A DNA stretch of 13,106 bases, taken from contig JARFPR010000008.1 of the NCBI GenBank assembly GCA_029288195.1, positions 1 to 13,106 on the forward strand, in the 5' to 3' direction. This DNA comes from Gammaproteobacteria bacterium. GTDB lineage: Bacteria; Pseudomonadota; Gammaproteobacteria; GCA-001735895. This document shows, in pieces, positions 7,558-13,106 of the stretch (position 1 is the first letter of the stretch; each line of letters starts with the position of its first letter). The notes below the pieces were generated by a model. That model saw only the letters and a list, made by a program, of their open reading frames with translations. It did not search any database and was not told the origin of the DNA. A program made the translations under genes and the position numbers.

Positions 7558-7962
7558 ATGAAAAAACTAATCTTATGTTCAATGATGTTGCTTTTCTGTC
7601 TTACCCAGGTAGAAGCCGCCGAGGATGAGGCAGAGGCATCGACAACATCGGCTTATATTTCACTGGGCGACCCGATGGTGCTCAACCTGAGCGGCCCCAA
7701 ACGAATGACTTTCTTGCAACTTAGTGCGGATGTTTTAGTCAGCGATTCCGATGCCGAGGCAACCATCCAGATGCATGTGCCGGCAATTCGACATAGCCTG
7801 ATCATGTTGCTTAGCGAGCAAAAGGCCGTCGATATCAAGTCACCCGCCCGGCGCGAGGAAATTCGCCAGCAGGCGACTTCGCAGGTGCAAGCACTGATTG
7901 CCGACCTGTCCGGCAGCCAGGACGTCAGCGAAATCCTGTTCTCCAGCATCCTCGTCCAGTAA
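7558..7962 (+). CDS. Exported FliL-like protein
   Basis: The 134-residue product resembles the FliL family (flagellar basal-body stator accessory domain, which has a stomatin/SPFH-like fold in known structures). A region typical of the family starts at about residue 33 (AYISLGDPMVLNLSG). It is followed by a beta strand region and a helix (ATIQMHVPAIRHSLIMLLSE), then DIKSPARREEIRQQATSQVQ and the final strand ILFSSILVQ. Standard FliL is anchored by an uncleaved membrane helix. This protein instead begins MKKLILCSMMLLFCLTQVEA followed by AEDEAEAS, which reads as a cleavable Sec signal. No flagellar gene lies in the window, so a flagellar role is unproven. I chose ATG 7558 because the signal peptide starts there. 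An upstream in-frame ATG at 7477 would bury it behind 27 residues overlapping the ibaG start region. AAGAGGT at 7538-7544 is a fair ribosome site, about 13 bases away. Confidence 0.8.
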   Translation: MKKLILCSMMLLFCLTQVEAAEDEAEASTTSAYISLGDPMVLNLSGPKRMTFLQLSADVLVSDSDAEATIQMHVPAIRHSLIMLLSEQKAVDIKSPARREEIRQQATSQVQALIADLSGSQDVSEILFSSILVQ

Positions 7963-7984
7963 TCCATCCATTATTTGCGGTGCT

Positions 7985-8113
7985 GGTATCGGGATATCTT
8001 TGTGGGATCGCCGTACCGAAGCGTCGGACCGATACATCCATGTAGGCTCGCGCCCGGAGTGCCGTATCACAACATCCCTGTTGCGCAGCGTCCCGCAAAG
8101 ATATCCCGATACC
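7985..8113 (-). repeat. Palindromic element 1 (129 bp, 24-bp inverted ends)
   Basis: The ends 7985-8008 and 8090-8113 are inverted copies of 24 bp sharing GGTATCGGGATATCTTTG and differing at two positions. In RNA read from the plus strand both differences would be G-U pairs, so the stem would be fully paired. Read on the minus strand, the inside contains the hairpin-forming unit CAACA-GGGA-TGTTG near 8070-8083 (motif AGGGATG at 8073-8079). It is followed by TACATGGATGTA near 8033-8044 (ATGGATG at 8035-8041) and then a small hairpin CCGA-CGCT-TCGG at 8016-8027. I assign it to the minus strand because the GGATG motifs read that way. There is no coding content and no visible target-site duplication. 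It could be a miniature mobile element, a REP/BIME-like repeat, or a bidirectional terminator or structured RNA. Confidence 0.85.
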
Positions 8114-8130
8114 CACACCTCGAAGATCGA

Positions 8131-8260
8131 GCTATCTCGGGTGAAAGTACGCAAAAGTGTAGCGAGGCATGGATGCCGAGCTTCAAGCGGTTCCATGGAT
8201 GGACCAACCGGCGCTTGCGCCGGTTGGGAGCGTCTTTTGCGTACTTTCACCCGAGATAGC
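8131..8260 (+). repeat. Palindromic element 2 (130 bp, perfect 27-bp inverted ends)
   Basis: The arms 8131-8157 and 8234-8260 are perfect inverted copies over 27 bp, beginning GCTATCTCGGGTGAAAGT. Inside, on the plus strand, come GGCATGGATGCC (motif ATGGATG at 8169-8175) and CCATGGATGG (motif at 8195-8201). A perfect 11-bp hairpin follows, with arms 8204-8214 and 8217-8227 around TT. This is the same order of parts as in element 1 read on the other strand, and nearly the same total length, though the arm sequences differ. The element ends 37 bp from the rnd stop codon. The arms are too long and too perfect to be chance. The function is unknown. Confidence 0.88.
8204..8239 (+). terminator. Possible intrinsic terminator for the fliL-like gene
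   Basis: A perfect GC-rich 11-bp hairpin (8204-8227) is followed within a few bases by CTTTTGC at 8234-8240, a short T-run. It is far from the fliL-like stop (about 240 bp) and the T-run is weak and lies inside the outer palindrome arm. The hairpin may therefore belong to the repeat rather than act as a dedicated terminator. The outer stems could themselves stop transcription from either side. Confidence 0.3.
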
Positions 8261-8297
8261 GTTATCAGGAATTTGTGAAGTTGGGCTTGCGAATGTG

Positions 8298-9458
8298 TTA
8301 TTTTGGGTCGAGCTTGAGGTCTTCGTTATCGACGCTGATAGCGGACTGCCCGTGGATAAACTCGAGAAGTTGCTCACCCGCCATCGAAAAACGCCAACCC
8401 TGGGTCAGCCGACTGCTTTTCTGATTCACAATCAGGCTGTCGATATCCTTACGCGTGGCGAGCGTGGCGAGGGCAATCTGATTCTGATCCGCGATCTTTC
8501 GGCACAAGTCCATCAGGCAGTCACCCAGCGCTAGCTGCTGTTTGTTCAAACTTCTAAACTTGTCATGTTGTGGCCACTGTGCCGAATCGACCGTGTTTGC
8601 ATGCGCTACGATTTTTAGCAGCTCATCACCATGGCGCCTGGCGGTTTTTTCACTTAGCTCGGGAATTCGCGCCAGGTCTTCGAAGTCTTCCGGTTTCTGG
8701 CGTGCAATTTCGACCAGGGCGTCATCCTTGGTTATCCAGCGTCGCGGCCGATTCTGTTGCTGCGCCAGGTCCTCGCGCCAGCGGCACAGGTCACTTGCGA
8801 TTTGCAGTTTTTCGTCTTTGAGCTTGAGCACACCTTTGAGCCGCCGCCATAATTGCGACTTGTCTACCTGGTAGTTCTCCGGCTCACTCATCGCAACTAA
8901 ATCCTTTTCAATCCAGCTGCTGCGCCGGGTTGAATCAAGCTTCTGCTTTAGCGCCTCATAAACTGCTATCAGGTGGCGCACATCGTCCATCGCATAATCG
9001 AGTTCATCCAGGCTCAACGGTCTGCGAAGCCAGTTGGCGCGCGTATGTTTTTTATCGAGCGTCACCCCGGTAATCTGTTGTACCAGGTCTGCATATGAAA
9101 TCTGGTGGTTATAACCGAGCACCGCGGCGGCTAACTGGGTATCGAACACCGGCGCAGGCACTGCCCCAAACTTCTGGTAAAGAATTTCAAGATCTTGTGA
9201 AGGTGAATGAAATACCTTCAGCAGGTCCAGCTTAACCAGCATGGCAGTCAGCGGCTCAAAATCATCAATTGCGAGTGGATCAACACAGGCCAGTTGATCG
9301 CCGCTCGCAATCTGTATCAATGCCAGCTCAGGATAATACGTACTCTCACGGATGAACTCGGTGTCGATCACACAATAGGTGGCTTCGCCTACGCCTGCGC
9401 AAAACCGCACCAGCCCGGCATTACTATCGATGTATTCATAATCCCGTTGCGCTGCCAA
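8298..9458 (-). CDS. rnd: Ribonuclease D
   Basis: RNase D is a 3'-5' exoribonuclease that trims tRNA and other small RNA precursors. The 386 residues match the family (E. coli 375). The N-terminal DEDDy exonuclease domain has Exo I D32 and E34 (VIDTEFIRESTYYPELALIQ) and Exo II D89 (HSPSQDLEIL), followed by VFDTQLAAAVLGY. Exo III has Y155 and D159 (LDYAMDDVRHL). The family block GVTLDKKHTRANWLRRPLS is present. An HRDC domain follows at about 220-285 (RWREDLAQQQNRPRRWI, then ALVEIARQKP), with a second HRDC-like region to the end. The start is a TTG. The upstream frame is closed by a TGA, and the only other possible start is an ATT three codons... or fewer upstream (9459-9461). GAGG of the ribosome site overlaps the mreD stop seven bases away, so translation is probably coupled to mreD and rnd is the last gene of the mre operon. 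Confidence 0.95.
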   Translation of the reverse strand: MAAQRDYEYIDSNAGLVRFCAGVGEATYCVIDTEFIRESTYYPELALIQIASGDQLACVDPLAIDDFEPLTAMLVKLDLLKVFHSPSQDLEILYQKFGAVPAPVFDTQLAAAVLGYNHQISYADLVQQITGVTLDKKHTRANWLRRPLSLDELDYAMDDVRHLIAVYEALKQKLDSTRRSSWIEKDLVAMSEPENYQVDKSQLWRRLKGVLKLKDEKLQIASDLCRWREDLAQQQNRPRRWITKDDALVEIARQKPEDFEDLARIPELSEKTARRHGDELLKIVAHANTVDSAQWPQHDKFRSLNKQQLALGDCLMDLCRKIADQNQIALATLATRKDIDSLIVNQKSSRLTQGWRFSMAGEQLLEFIHGQSAISVDNEDLKLDPK

Positions 9459-9465
9459 AATGCTG

Positions 9466-9945
9466 CTACCTCAACAACGCTTTGCGACGGATGTCACGCA
9501 GTATCACGAACACCCAGGGCCAGATCAACATACCAATAAACGGCGCAGCAAAGAAAGTCAGCAAGGGTGGCGGCCGGCCCAGTATGCCTTCCACCCAGCC
9601 CACTATCACCTGGTCGATCAACAACAGTACGAGTATGTAAATCGCTTGCTGGGCCAGGGCCAGTACCCGAATCCGCTGGTAAAGGTTCAGATTGATGTAA
9701 ATGATAAGGAGTAGTGGCAGGGTGTGCTGACCGAGTAGCGTGCCGAGCGAGGTATCAAGAATGATGCCGGTAAAAAACGCAAACCACAGGCCGACACGCT
9801 TGGGCAAGGCCATGCTCCAGTAAATCAGAGTTAATGCTATCCAGTTTGGTCGATAGATCTGTACCCAGTCCGGTAGTGGCAGAATCATCAAAACCAGGGC
9901 CGCCAGCAGGCTTAAATATATAACCAGATATTTCAGCTGCGACAT
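9466..9945 (-). CDS. mreD: Rod shape-determining protein MreD
   Basis: MreD is a small inner-membrane protein of the elongasome that works with MreC, MreB, RodA and PBP2 in side-wall peptidoglycan synthesis. The 159 residues are very hydrophobic with about five membrane segments (for example YLVIYLSLLAALVLMILPL near the start, ALTLIYWSMAL, FAFFTGIILDTSLGTLLGQH, and IYILVLLLIDQVIV). The block GLWFAFFTGIILDTSLGTLLGQH is typical of proteobacterial MreD, and the basic ending RDIRRKALLR is usual. The ATG is one base after the mreC stop (TAA-A-ATG), so the genes are translationally coupled. Its own stop lies seven bases before the rnd start and contains part of the rnd ribosome site. Confidence 0.94.
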   Translation of the reverse strand: MSQLKYLVIYLSLLAALVLMILPLPDWVQIYRPNWIALTLIYWSMALPKRVGLWFAFFTGIILDTSLGTLLGQHTLPLLLIIYINLNLYQRIRVLALAQQAIYILVLLLIDQVIVGWVEGILGRPPPLLTFFAAPFIGMLIWPWVFVILRDIRRKALLR

Positions 9946-9946
9946 T

Positions 9947-10765
9947 TTATTGTCTGGGTTTTATAACGAGTACTTCGCGACTGGAATCGAGCCGGGCCTT
10001 GGGTTCGGCCAGAACCGATACGAATCCGCGCACCTTGTCTTCGCTTATTGCGGTTACCCTGGCAACCGGATAATCCGGCGGAAACCGCCCTCCCAGGCCC
10101 GATGTAACCAGTTCATCATCGACCATGATATCCGCCGTTGCGGGCAGGTAACGCAACTCGAGCTGGCGCGTTGAGCCCCGACCAAACGCAACGGAGCGAG
10201 TGCCGCTGCGGATAAACTGCACTGGGATTGCATGCTCCGGGTCGGATATCAGGATAATTGTTGCCGATTGAGGATTGACATGAATGACCTGGCCCATGAT
10301 ACCGAAATCATCTATTACGGCGTGGCCCATCTCGACGCCATCACTACTACCCTTATTAATCTCGATAAGCTGGCTATATGGATTCTGGTCCACCGATAAA
10401 AGTTCGGCAACGATAACTTCGTCGGCAATCTTGCGCGACGAACCTAACAGATTACGCAGACGCGCATTTTCTTCCATCAGGATTTCAAGTTTTTGCAGGC
10501 GCGCGCTGAGAATACGCCCCTCTGCCTTGAGTGACTCGTTTTCTTCCAATAACTCGGTATGTGAGGTGAACCAGTCGTTGAGCCAGTTGCCGCCAGTCGC
10601 CGGTAAACTGACCAGGTACCTGAGGGGAGAAAGTGCCAGGGAAATGTTGGTGCGCACGATCTCGAGATGCTGAAACCGATGATCGACAACCATCATCGCA
10701 ATACTAAAAACAATCAGAAATAGCGCCTGTAATGTTGCGCCACGGACCTCGATTATTGTCTTCAT
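9947..10765 (-). CDS. mreC: Rod shape-determining protein MreC
   Basis: MreC is a periplasmic scaffold anchored in the inner membrane. It links cytoplasmic MreB filaments to PBP2/RodA. The 272-residue protein has a short cytoplasmic N-terminus and one membrane helix at about residues 11-28 (ATLQALFLIVFSIAMMVVDH). A coiled coil follows at about 70-108 (ELLEENESLKAEGRILSARL, then MEENARLRNLLGS), and the double beta-barrel domain fills the rest. Family blocks include IVAELLSVDQNPYSQLIEIN, GSSDGVEMGHAVID, GIMGQVIHV, ILISDPEHAIPVQ and LVTSGLGGRFPPDYPVARV. It lacks the long C-terminal extension of E. coli MreC (367 residues), as is common in other gammaproteobacteria. It starts 22 bases after mreB and is coupled to mreD. 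Confidence 0.95.
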   Translation of the reverse strand: MKTIIEVRGATLQALFLIVFSIAMMVVDHRFQHLEIVRTNISLALSPLRYLVSLPATGGNWLNDWFTSHTELLEENESLKAEGRILSARLQKLEILMEENARLRNLLGSSRKIADEVIVAELLSVDQNPYSQLIEINKGSSDGVEMGHAVIDDFGIMGQVIHVNPQSATIILISDPEHAIPVQFIRSGTRSVAFGRGSTRQLELRYLPATADIMVDDELVTSGLGGRFPPDYPVARVTAISEDKVRGFVSVLAEPKARLDSSREVLVIKPRQ

Positions 10766-10787
10766 TTAGGCAGTGGCCGATCGATTT

Positions 10788-11834
10788 TTACTCTACAGCC
10801 AGAAAATCCAGCCCATGTTCATCGATCATTTCGAGCACCCGTCCACCACCGCGGGCAACACAGGTCAATGGATCTTCGGCGATAATCACCGGTAACCCGG
10901 TTTCCTCCATGATCAACCGATCCAGGTCACGCAACAGCGCACCACCGCCGGTCAGAACGATGCCACGTTCCGCGATATCAGAACCAAGTTCGGGCGGGGT
11001 TTGCTCGAGCGCATTCTTTACCGCCGAAATAATACCGTAAAGCGGATCTTGCAACGCTTCCAGAATTTCGTTGCTATTGAGTGTGAAACTACGCGGTACA
11101 CCTTCGGACAGGTTGCGCCCCTTAACCTCCATCTCGAGTAAATCCTTGCCAGGATACGCGGCTGCGATCTCCACCTTGATTCTTTCCGCGGTTGCCTCGC
11201 CGATCAGGATGCCGTAGTTGCGGCGTACATAGTTGATGATGGCATCATCGAACCGGTCTCCACCGATACGCACCGAGGCGGAGTAGACAATGCCGTTGAG
11301 TGACATTACGGCAACTTCCGAAGTCCCGCCACCGATATCGAGCACCATCGAACCCTGGGCCTCGTCCACCGGCATGCCGGCACCGATTGCCGCAGCCATC
11401 GGCTCCTCGATCAGGTAGACCTTGCGCGCTCCGGCACCCAATGCAGATTCACGGATCGCGCGCCGCTCAACCTGGGTCGCACCACAGGGAACACAGATCA
11501 GCACGCGCGGACTGGGCCGCATGAACTGGTTCTCGTGCACTTTACGGAGACTGTGCTGCAGCATTTTTTCGGTATAGGTGAAGTCGGCAATAACCCCGTC
11601 TTTCATCGGCCGCTTGGCGGTGATGTTCTCCGGGGTTCGACCCAGCATCTTCTTGGCATCGGTACCAACGGCCTCGATCGATTTGGGGCCACCGGGCCCG
11701 CGATCCTGACGAATTGCGACTACCGATGGTTCATTTAGGACGATTCCCTGACCGCGAGAATAGATTAGCGTATTGGCTGTTCCCAGATCGATAGACAAAT
11801 CGTTAGATAACAAGCCTCGGATAGCTCCAAACAT
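10788..11834 (-). CDS. mreB: Rod shape-determining protein MreB (bacterial actin)
   Basis: MreB is an actin-like ATPase that forms membrane-bound filaments guiding side-wall synthesis. The 348 residues match the family (E. coli 347) and are strongly conserved. The N-terminus MFGAIRGLLSNDLSIDLG includes the amphipathic membrane-binding start and phosphate-1 motif IDLGTANT (15-22). Phosphate-2 is VLDIGGGTSEVAVM and the adenosine motif is GIVLTGGGALLRDLD. The blocks MKDGVIADFTYTEKMLQ, RVLICVPCGATQVERRAIRE and LIEEPMAAAIGAGMPV are characteristic. The ATG at 11834 keeps the conserved start, although the ribosome site before it is weak. It is the first gene of the mreB-mreC-mreD-rnd operon and is divergent from gatC. 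Confidence 0.98.
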   Translation of the reverse strand: MFGAIRGLLSNDLSIDLGTANTLIYSRGQGIVLNEPSVVAIRQDRGPGGPKSIEAVGTDAKKMLGRTPENITAKRPMKDGVIADFTYTEKMLQHSLRKVHENQFMRPSPRVLICVPCGATQVERRAIRESALGAGARKVYLIEEPMAAAIGAGMPVDEAQGSMVLDIGGGTSEVAVMSLNGIVYSASVRIGGDRFDDAIINYVRRNYGILIGEATAERIKVEIAAAYPGKDLLEMEVKGRNLSEGVPRSFTLNSNEILEALQDPLYGIISAVKNALEQTPPELGSDIAERGIVLTGGGALLRDLDRLIMEETGLPVIIAEDPLTCVARGGGRVLEMIDEHGLDFLAVE

Positions 11835-11921
11835 GCTGTGCTTTTAACCCGTTGTATATTTTTCGATGTGCGCTCGCACGAAATTTCCCGACCCTGCATA
11901 AAAATAACGCAGATCTAACAT

Positions 11922-11950
11922 ACTCTAGCAACGGTATGTCATTTTCACAA
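11922..11950 (-). promoter_or_regulatory. Candidate sigma-70 promoter for mreB
   Basis: Read on the minus strand, TTGTGA (11945-11950) matches four of six bases of the -35 consensus. After a 17-bp spacer, TAGAGT (11922-11927) matches four of six of the -10. Transcription would begin about 80 bases before the mreB ATG. Spacing is ideal but the matches are moderate, so this is a prediction only. Confidence 0.4.
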
Positions 11951-11979
11951 GGCGAAATACCTTAAAAATCAGTCTTTTG

Positions 11980-12010
11980 CTTATACAAGCGGTGAAATTG
12001 TGGTAAGTTT
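11980..12010 (+). promoter_or_regulatory. Candidate promoter for gatC-gatA (extended -10)
   Basis: TGGTAAGTT at about 12001-12009 looks like an extended -10 (TG-N-TAAGTT). The -35 region is poor: TTGCTT a little upstream is about 21 bases away, and the hexamer at the correct 17-bp distance (TTATAC) matches badly. An extended -10 can compensate. The start of transcription would fall about 30 bases before the gatC ATG. Confidence 0.3.
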
Positions 12011-12046
12011 GCGAGCTTTTCTCAGGCCCCATGGAAATTTCCCGAA

Positions 12047-12334
12047 ATGACCCTGAAATCCGAAGACATTCGAAATATTGCTCACCTCGCGCGACTGCAC
12101 ATTGACGAGGACGCAATTGACGATTATGTAGACGATTTATCCAACATTCTGTCACTGGTCGACCAGATGAACCAGGTCGATAGCAGCACCGTCGCGCCGC
12201 TGTCAAATCCACTCGATGCAACCCAGCGACTGCGCGCCGATGAAGTCACCGAAACCAACCAGCGCGACAAGTTTCAGCAAATCGCCCCCGACGTTGCCGA
12301 TGGTTTTTACCGGGTGCCCAAGGTGATTGAATAA
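12047..12334 (+). CDS. gatC: Aspartyl/glutamyl-tRNA(Asn/Gln) amidotransferase subunit C
   Basis: GatC is the small subunit that wraps around and stabilises GatA and GatB in the enzyme that converts Glu-tRNA(Gln) and/or Asp-tRNA(Asn) to the correct amide forms. The 95 residues match the family length. The N-terminal helix LKSEDIRNIAHLARLHIDED has the typical V/I-x-x-I-A-x-L-A-R-L pattern. The middle helix is DDLSNILSLVDQMNQVD, and the extended part PLSNPLDATQRLRADEVTE is the hallmark that lies across GatA. The ending DGFYRVPKVIE is nearly invariant in the family. The ribosome site before the ATG is weak. The stop overlaps the gatA ATG by one base (TAATG). Confidence 0.96.
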   Translation: MTLKSEDIRNIAHLARLHIDEDAIDDYVDDLSNILSLVDQMNQVDSSTVAPLSNPLDATQRLRADEVTETNQRDKFQQIAPDVADGFYRVPKVIE

Positions 12335-13106
12335 TGACCAGGAGTGTCATCGAAATTTGCGCGGGCCTGGCCACGGGCGAGTTCTCGAGTGTTGAAATTA
12401 CCCAGGATTACCTGGCGCGTATCGCGCAGCACAACCCTGCTCTTAATTGCTTTATCAGCGTTACCGGGGAGCTCGCGCTCGAACAGGCGCGCCAGGCCGA
12501 CACGGTCCGCGCCGCCGGCAATGCAGCCGCTCTCAACGGGGTGCCGATTGCGCACAAGGACCTGTTCTGTACCGACGGGGTCAGAACCTCCTGTGGCTCC
12601 CGAATCCTGGATAATTTTATAGCACCCTACGATGCGACTGTGATCGAGCAGTTCAACCAGGGTGGTGCGGTAATGCTGGGCAAGACCAACATGGATGAAT
12701 TCGCCATGGGATCGTCCAACGAGAATTCATACTACGGCAGCGTCGCCAACCCGTGGAACCCGAAGCACGTGCCGGGCGGTTCATCGGGTGGTTCGGCCGC
12801 CGCAGTAGCGGCTGGTCTTGCACCCGCGGCAACGGGCACCGATACCGGTGGTTCAATCCGCCAACCGGCCGCTTTCTGTGGCGTGACCGGTATCAAGCCG
12901 ACCTATGGACGCGTTTCGCGTTACGGCATGGTCGCGTTCGCTTCGAGTCTTGACCAGGGCGGACCGTTCGCGCGCAGTGCCGAGGACTGTGCGCTGTTGT
13001 TGCAGACCATGGCGAAATTTGATCCCCGGGATTCGACCTCCTCCGAGCAGGCGGTACCCGATTACAGCGCGGGGCTCGGGCAGGGTATCGAGGGCCTGAA
13101 GATCGG
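12334..13106 (+). CDS. gatA: Aspartyl/glutamyl-tRNA(Asn/Gln) amidotransferase subunit A, 3'-truncated
   Basis: GatA is the glutaminase (amidase-signature) subunit that frees ammonia from glutamine for use by GatB. The window holds the first 257 codons of a protein that is usually about 485 residues; the rest lies past the right edge. The amidase catalytic triad is complete: Lys75 (PIAHKDLF), the cis-Ser150 (VPGGSSGGSAAAVAAG) and the nucleophile Ser174 (GTDTGGSIRQPA). These positions are offset by four from the S. aureus enzyme (K79, S154, S178). Other family blocks are MLGKTNMDEFAMGSSNE, PWNPKHVPGG and GIKPTYGRVSRYGMVAFASS. The start ATG overlaps the gatC stop, showing translational coupling. 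A gatB gene is expected just downstream, outside the window. The pair implies that this organism makes Gln-tRNA and/or Asn-tRNA by the indirect route. Confidence 0.97.
   Translation, partial: MTRSVIEICAGLATGEFSSVEITQDYLARIAQHNPALNCFISVTGELALEQARQADTVRAAGNAAALNGVPIAHKDLFCTDGVRTSCGSRILDNFIAPYDATVIEQFNQGGAVMLGKTNMDEFAMGSSNENSYYGSVANPWNPKHVPGGSSGGSAAAVAAGLAPAATGTDTGGSIRQPAAFCGVTGIKPTYGRVSRYGMVAFASSLDQGGPFARSAEDCALLLQTMAKFDPRDSTSSEQAVPDYSAGLGQGIEGLKI

Larger units (their letters stand above)
7963..8297. other. Gene-free convergent region filled by two palindromic elements
   Basis: This 335-bp gap between the convergent fliL-like and rnd genes contains no credible gene. Frames that cross it run through the palindromes. 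About 259 of the bases belong to two neighbouring elements with long inverted-repeat ends (7985-8113 and 8131-8260), separated by 17 bp. Because both adjoining genes point inward, the region is also the natural place for transcription to end in both directions. Confidence 0.85.
11880..12045 (+). repeat. 12-bp direct repeat flanking the mreB-gatC control region
   Basis: GAAATTTCCCGA occurs at 11880-11891 and again at 12034-12045, 154 bases apart. In both copies CCCTG follows soon after (directly in the first, after AATGA in the second). The second copy abuts the gatC start codon and sits in the palindrome GGAAATTTCC (12033-12042). An exact 12-mer repeated within 212 bp is unlikely by chance but not impossible; a regulator site is one explanation. 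Confidence 0.5.
11835..12046. promoter_or_regulatory. Divergent control region between mreB and gatC
   Basis: These 212 bp lie between two leftward and rightward operons and must carry promoters for both. The region is AT-rich compared with the genes. It holds a candidate mreB promoter, a weaker gatC one, and a 12-bp direct repeat near its two ends, listed separately. No terminator-like hairpin is visible. Confidence 0.75.

Noticed and set aside
7840..8250. Minus-strand frame of 136 codons and plus-strand frames at 7898-8278 and 8169-8534 across the palindromic region
   Set aside because: They run through both inverted repeats and into neighbouring genes in other frames, have no family resemblance, and are explained by repeat symmetry and shadows of the fliL-like and rnd genes.
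7985..8260. CRISPR array or integron attC sites
   Set aside because: There are only two elements, their sequences differ, and they are inverted rather than direct repeats with spacers. The attC core features and an integrase are absent.
7985..8260. Insertion sequence remnant
   Set aside because: There is no transposase fragment and no visible target-site duplication at either element. A transposase-less miniature element remains possible and is kept as a finding.
1..13106. tRNA, rRNA or riboswitch genes
   Set aside because: I looked in the gaps and saw no cloverleaf with TTCGANNC-type arms, no rRNA signature and no recognised riboswitch core. The gaps are short apart from 7963-8297.

Overview
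The window looks like a piece of a gammaproteobacterial chromosome with about 50% GC. The reasons are a ubiE-ubiJ-ubiB ubiquinone cluster, a proteobacterial RimO, the mreBCD shape operon, an IbaG/BolA-like protein, RNase D, and a gatCA pair of the kind found in gammaproteobacteria that make Gln-tRNA or Asn-tRNA by transamidation (pseudomonads and relatives, not enterics). I cannot name the species. There is no sign of a recent prophage, insertion sequence, CRISPR array, rRNA or tRNA.

Layout. Positions 1-2941 (+) hold the 3' part of ubiE, then ubiJ and ubiB, the last two joined by a one-base TAATG overlap. Facing them at 2938-3663 (-) is an exported protein of unknown function built from two copies of a two-cysteine domain. 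A 290-bp gap follows, then rimO (3954-5273, +). The 3' end of rimO overlaps a small Rieske ferredoxin gene on the opposite strand (5252-5596, -). Divergent from that is a coiled-coil diguanylate cyclase (5711-7264, +), whose end overlaps an ibaG/bolA-like gene (7261-7491, -). Divergent again is a small exported FliL-like protein (7558-7962, +). Positions 7963-8297 contain no gene but hold two neighbouring palindromic elements of 129 and 130 bp. Then comes a left-reading operon, mreB-mreC-mreD-rnd (11834 down to 8298). A 212-bp divergent control region separates mreB from gatC-gatA (12047 onward, +), and gatA runs off the right edge.

How the genes work together. UbiE does the C-methylation step of ubiquinone synthesis, while UbiJ and UbiB are accessory factors of the same pathway. 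MreB, MreC and MreD form the elongation complex that gives rod shape. RNase D is placed at the end of that operon. GatC and GatA are two of the three subunits of the tRNA amidotransferase. RimO, the Rieske protein, the cyclase, the BolA-like and FliL-like proteins are mostly single genes arranged in tight convergent and divergent pairs.

Most of the window is ordinary housekeeping DNA. I did not find a convincing new multi-gene system. The two observations most worth following are the pair of palindromic elements at 7985-8260, which share an internal plan despite different sequences, and the internally duplicated exported protein at 2938-3663.
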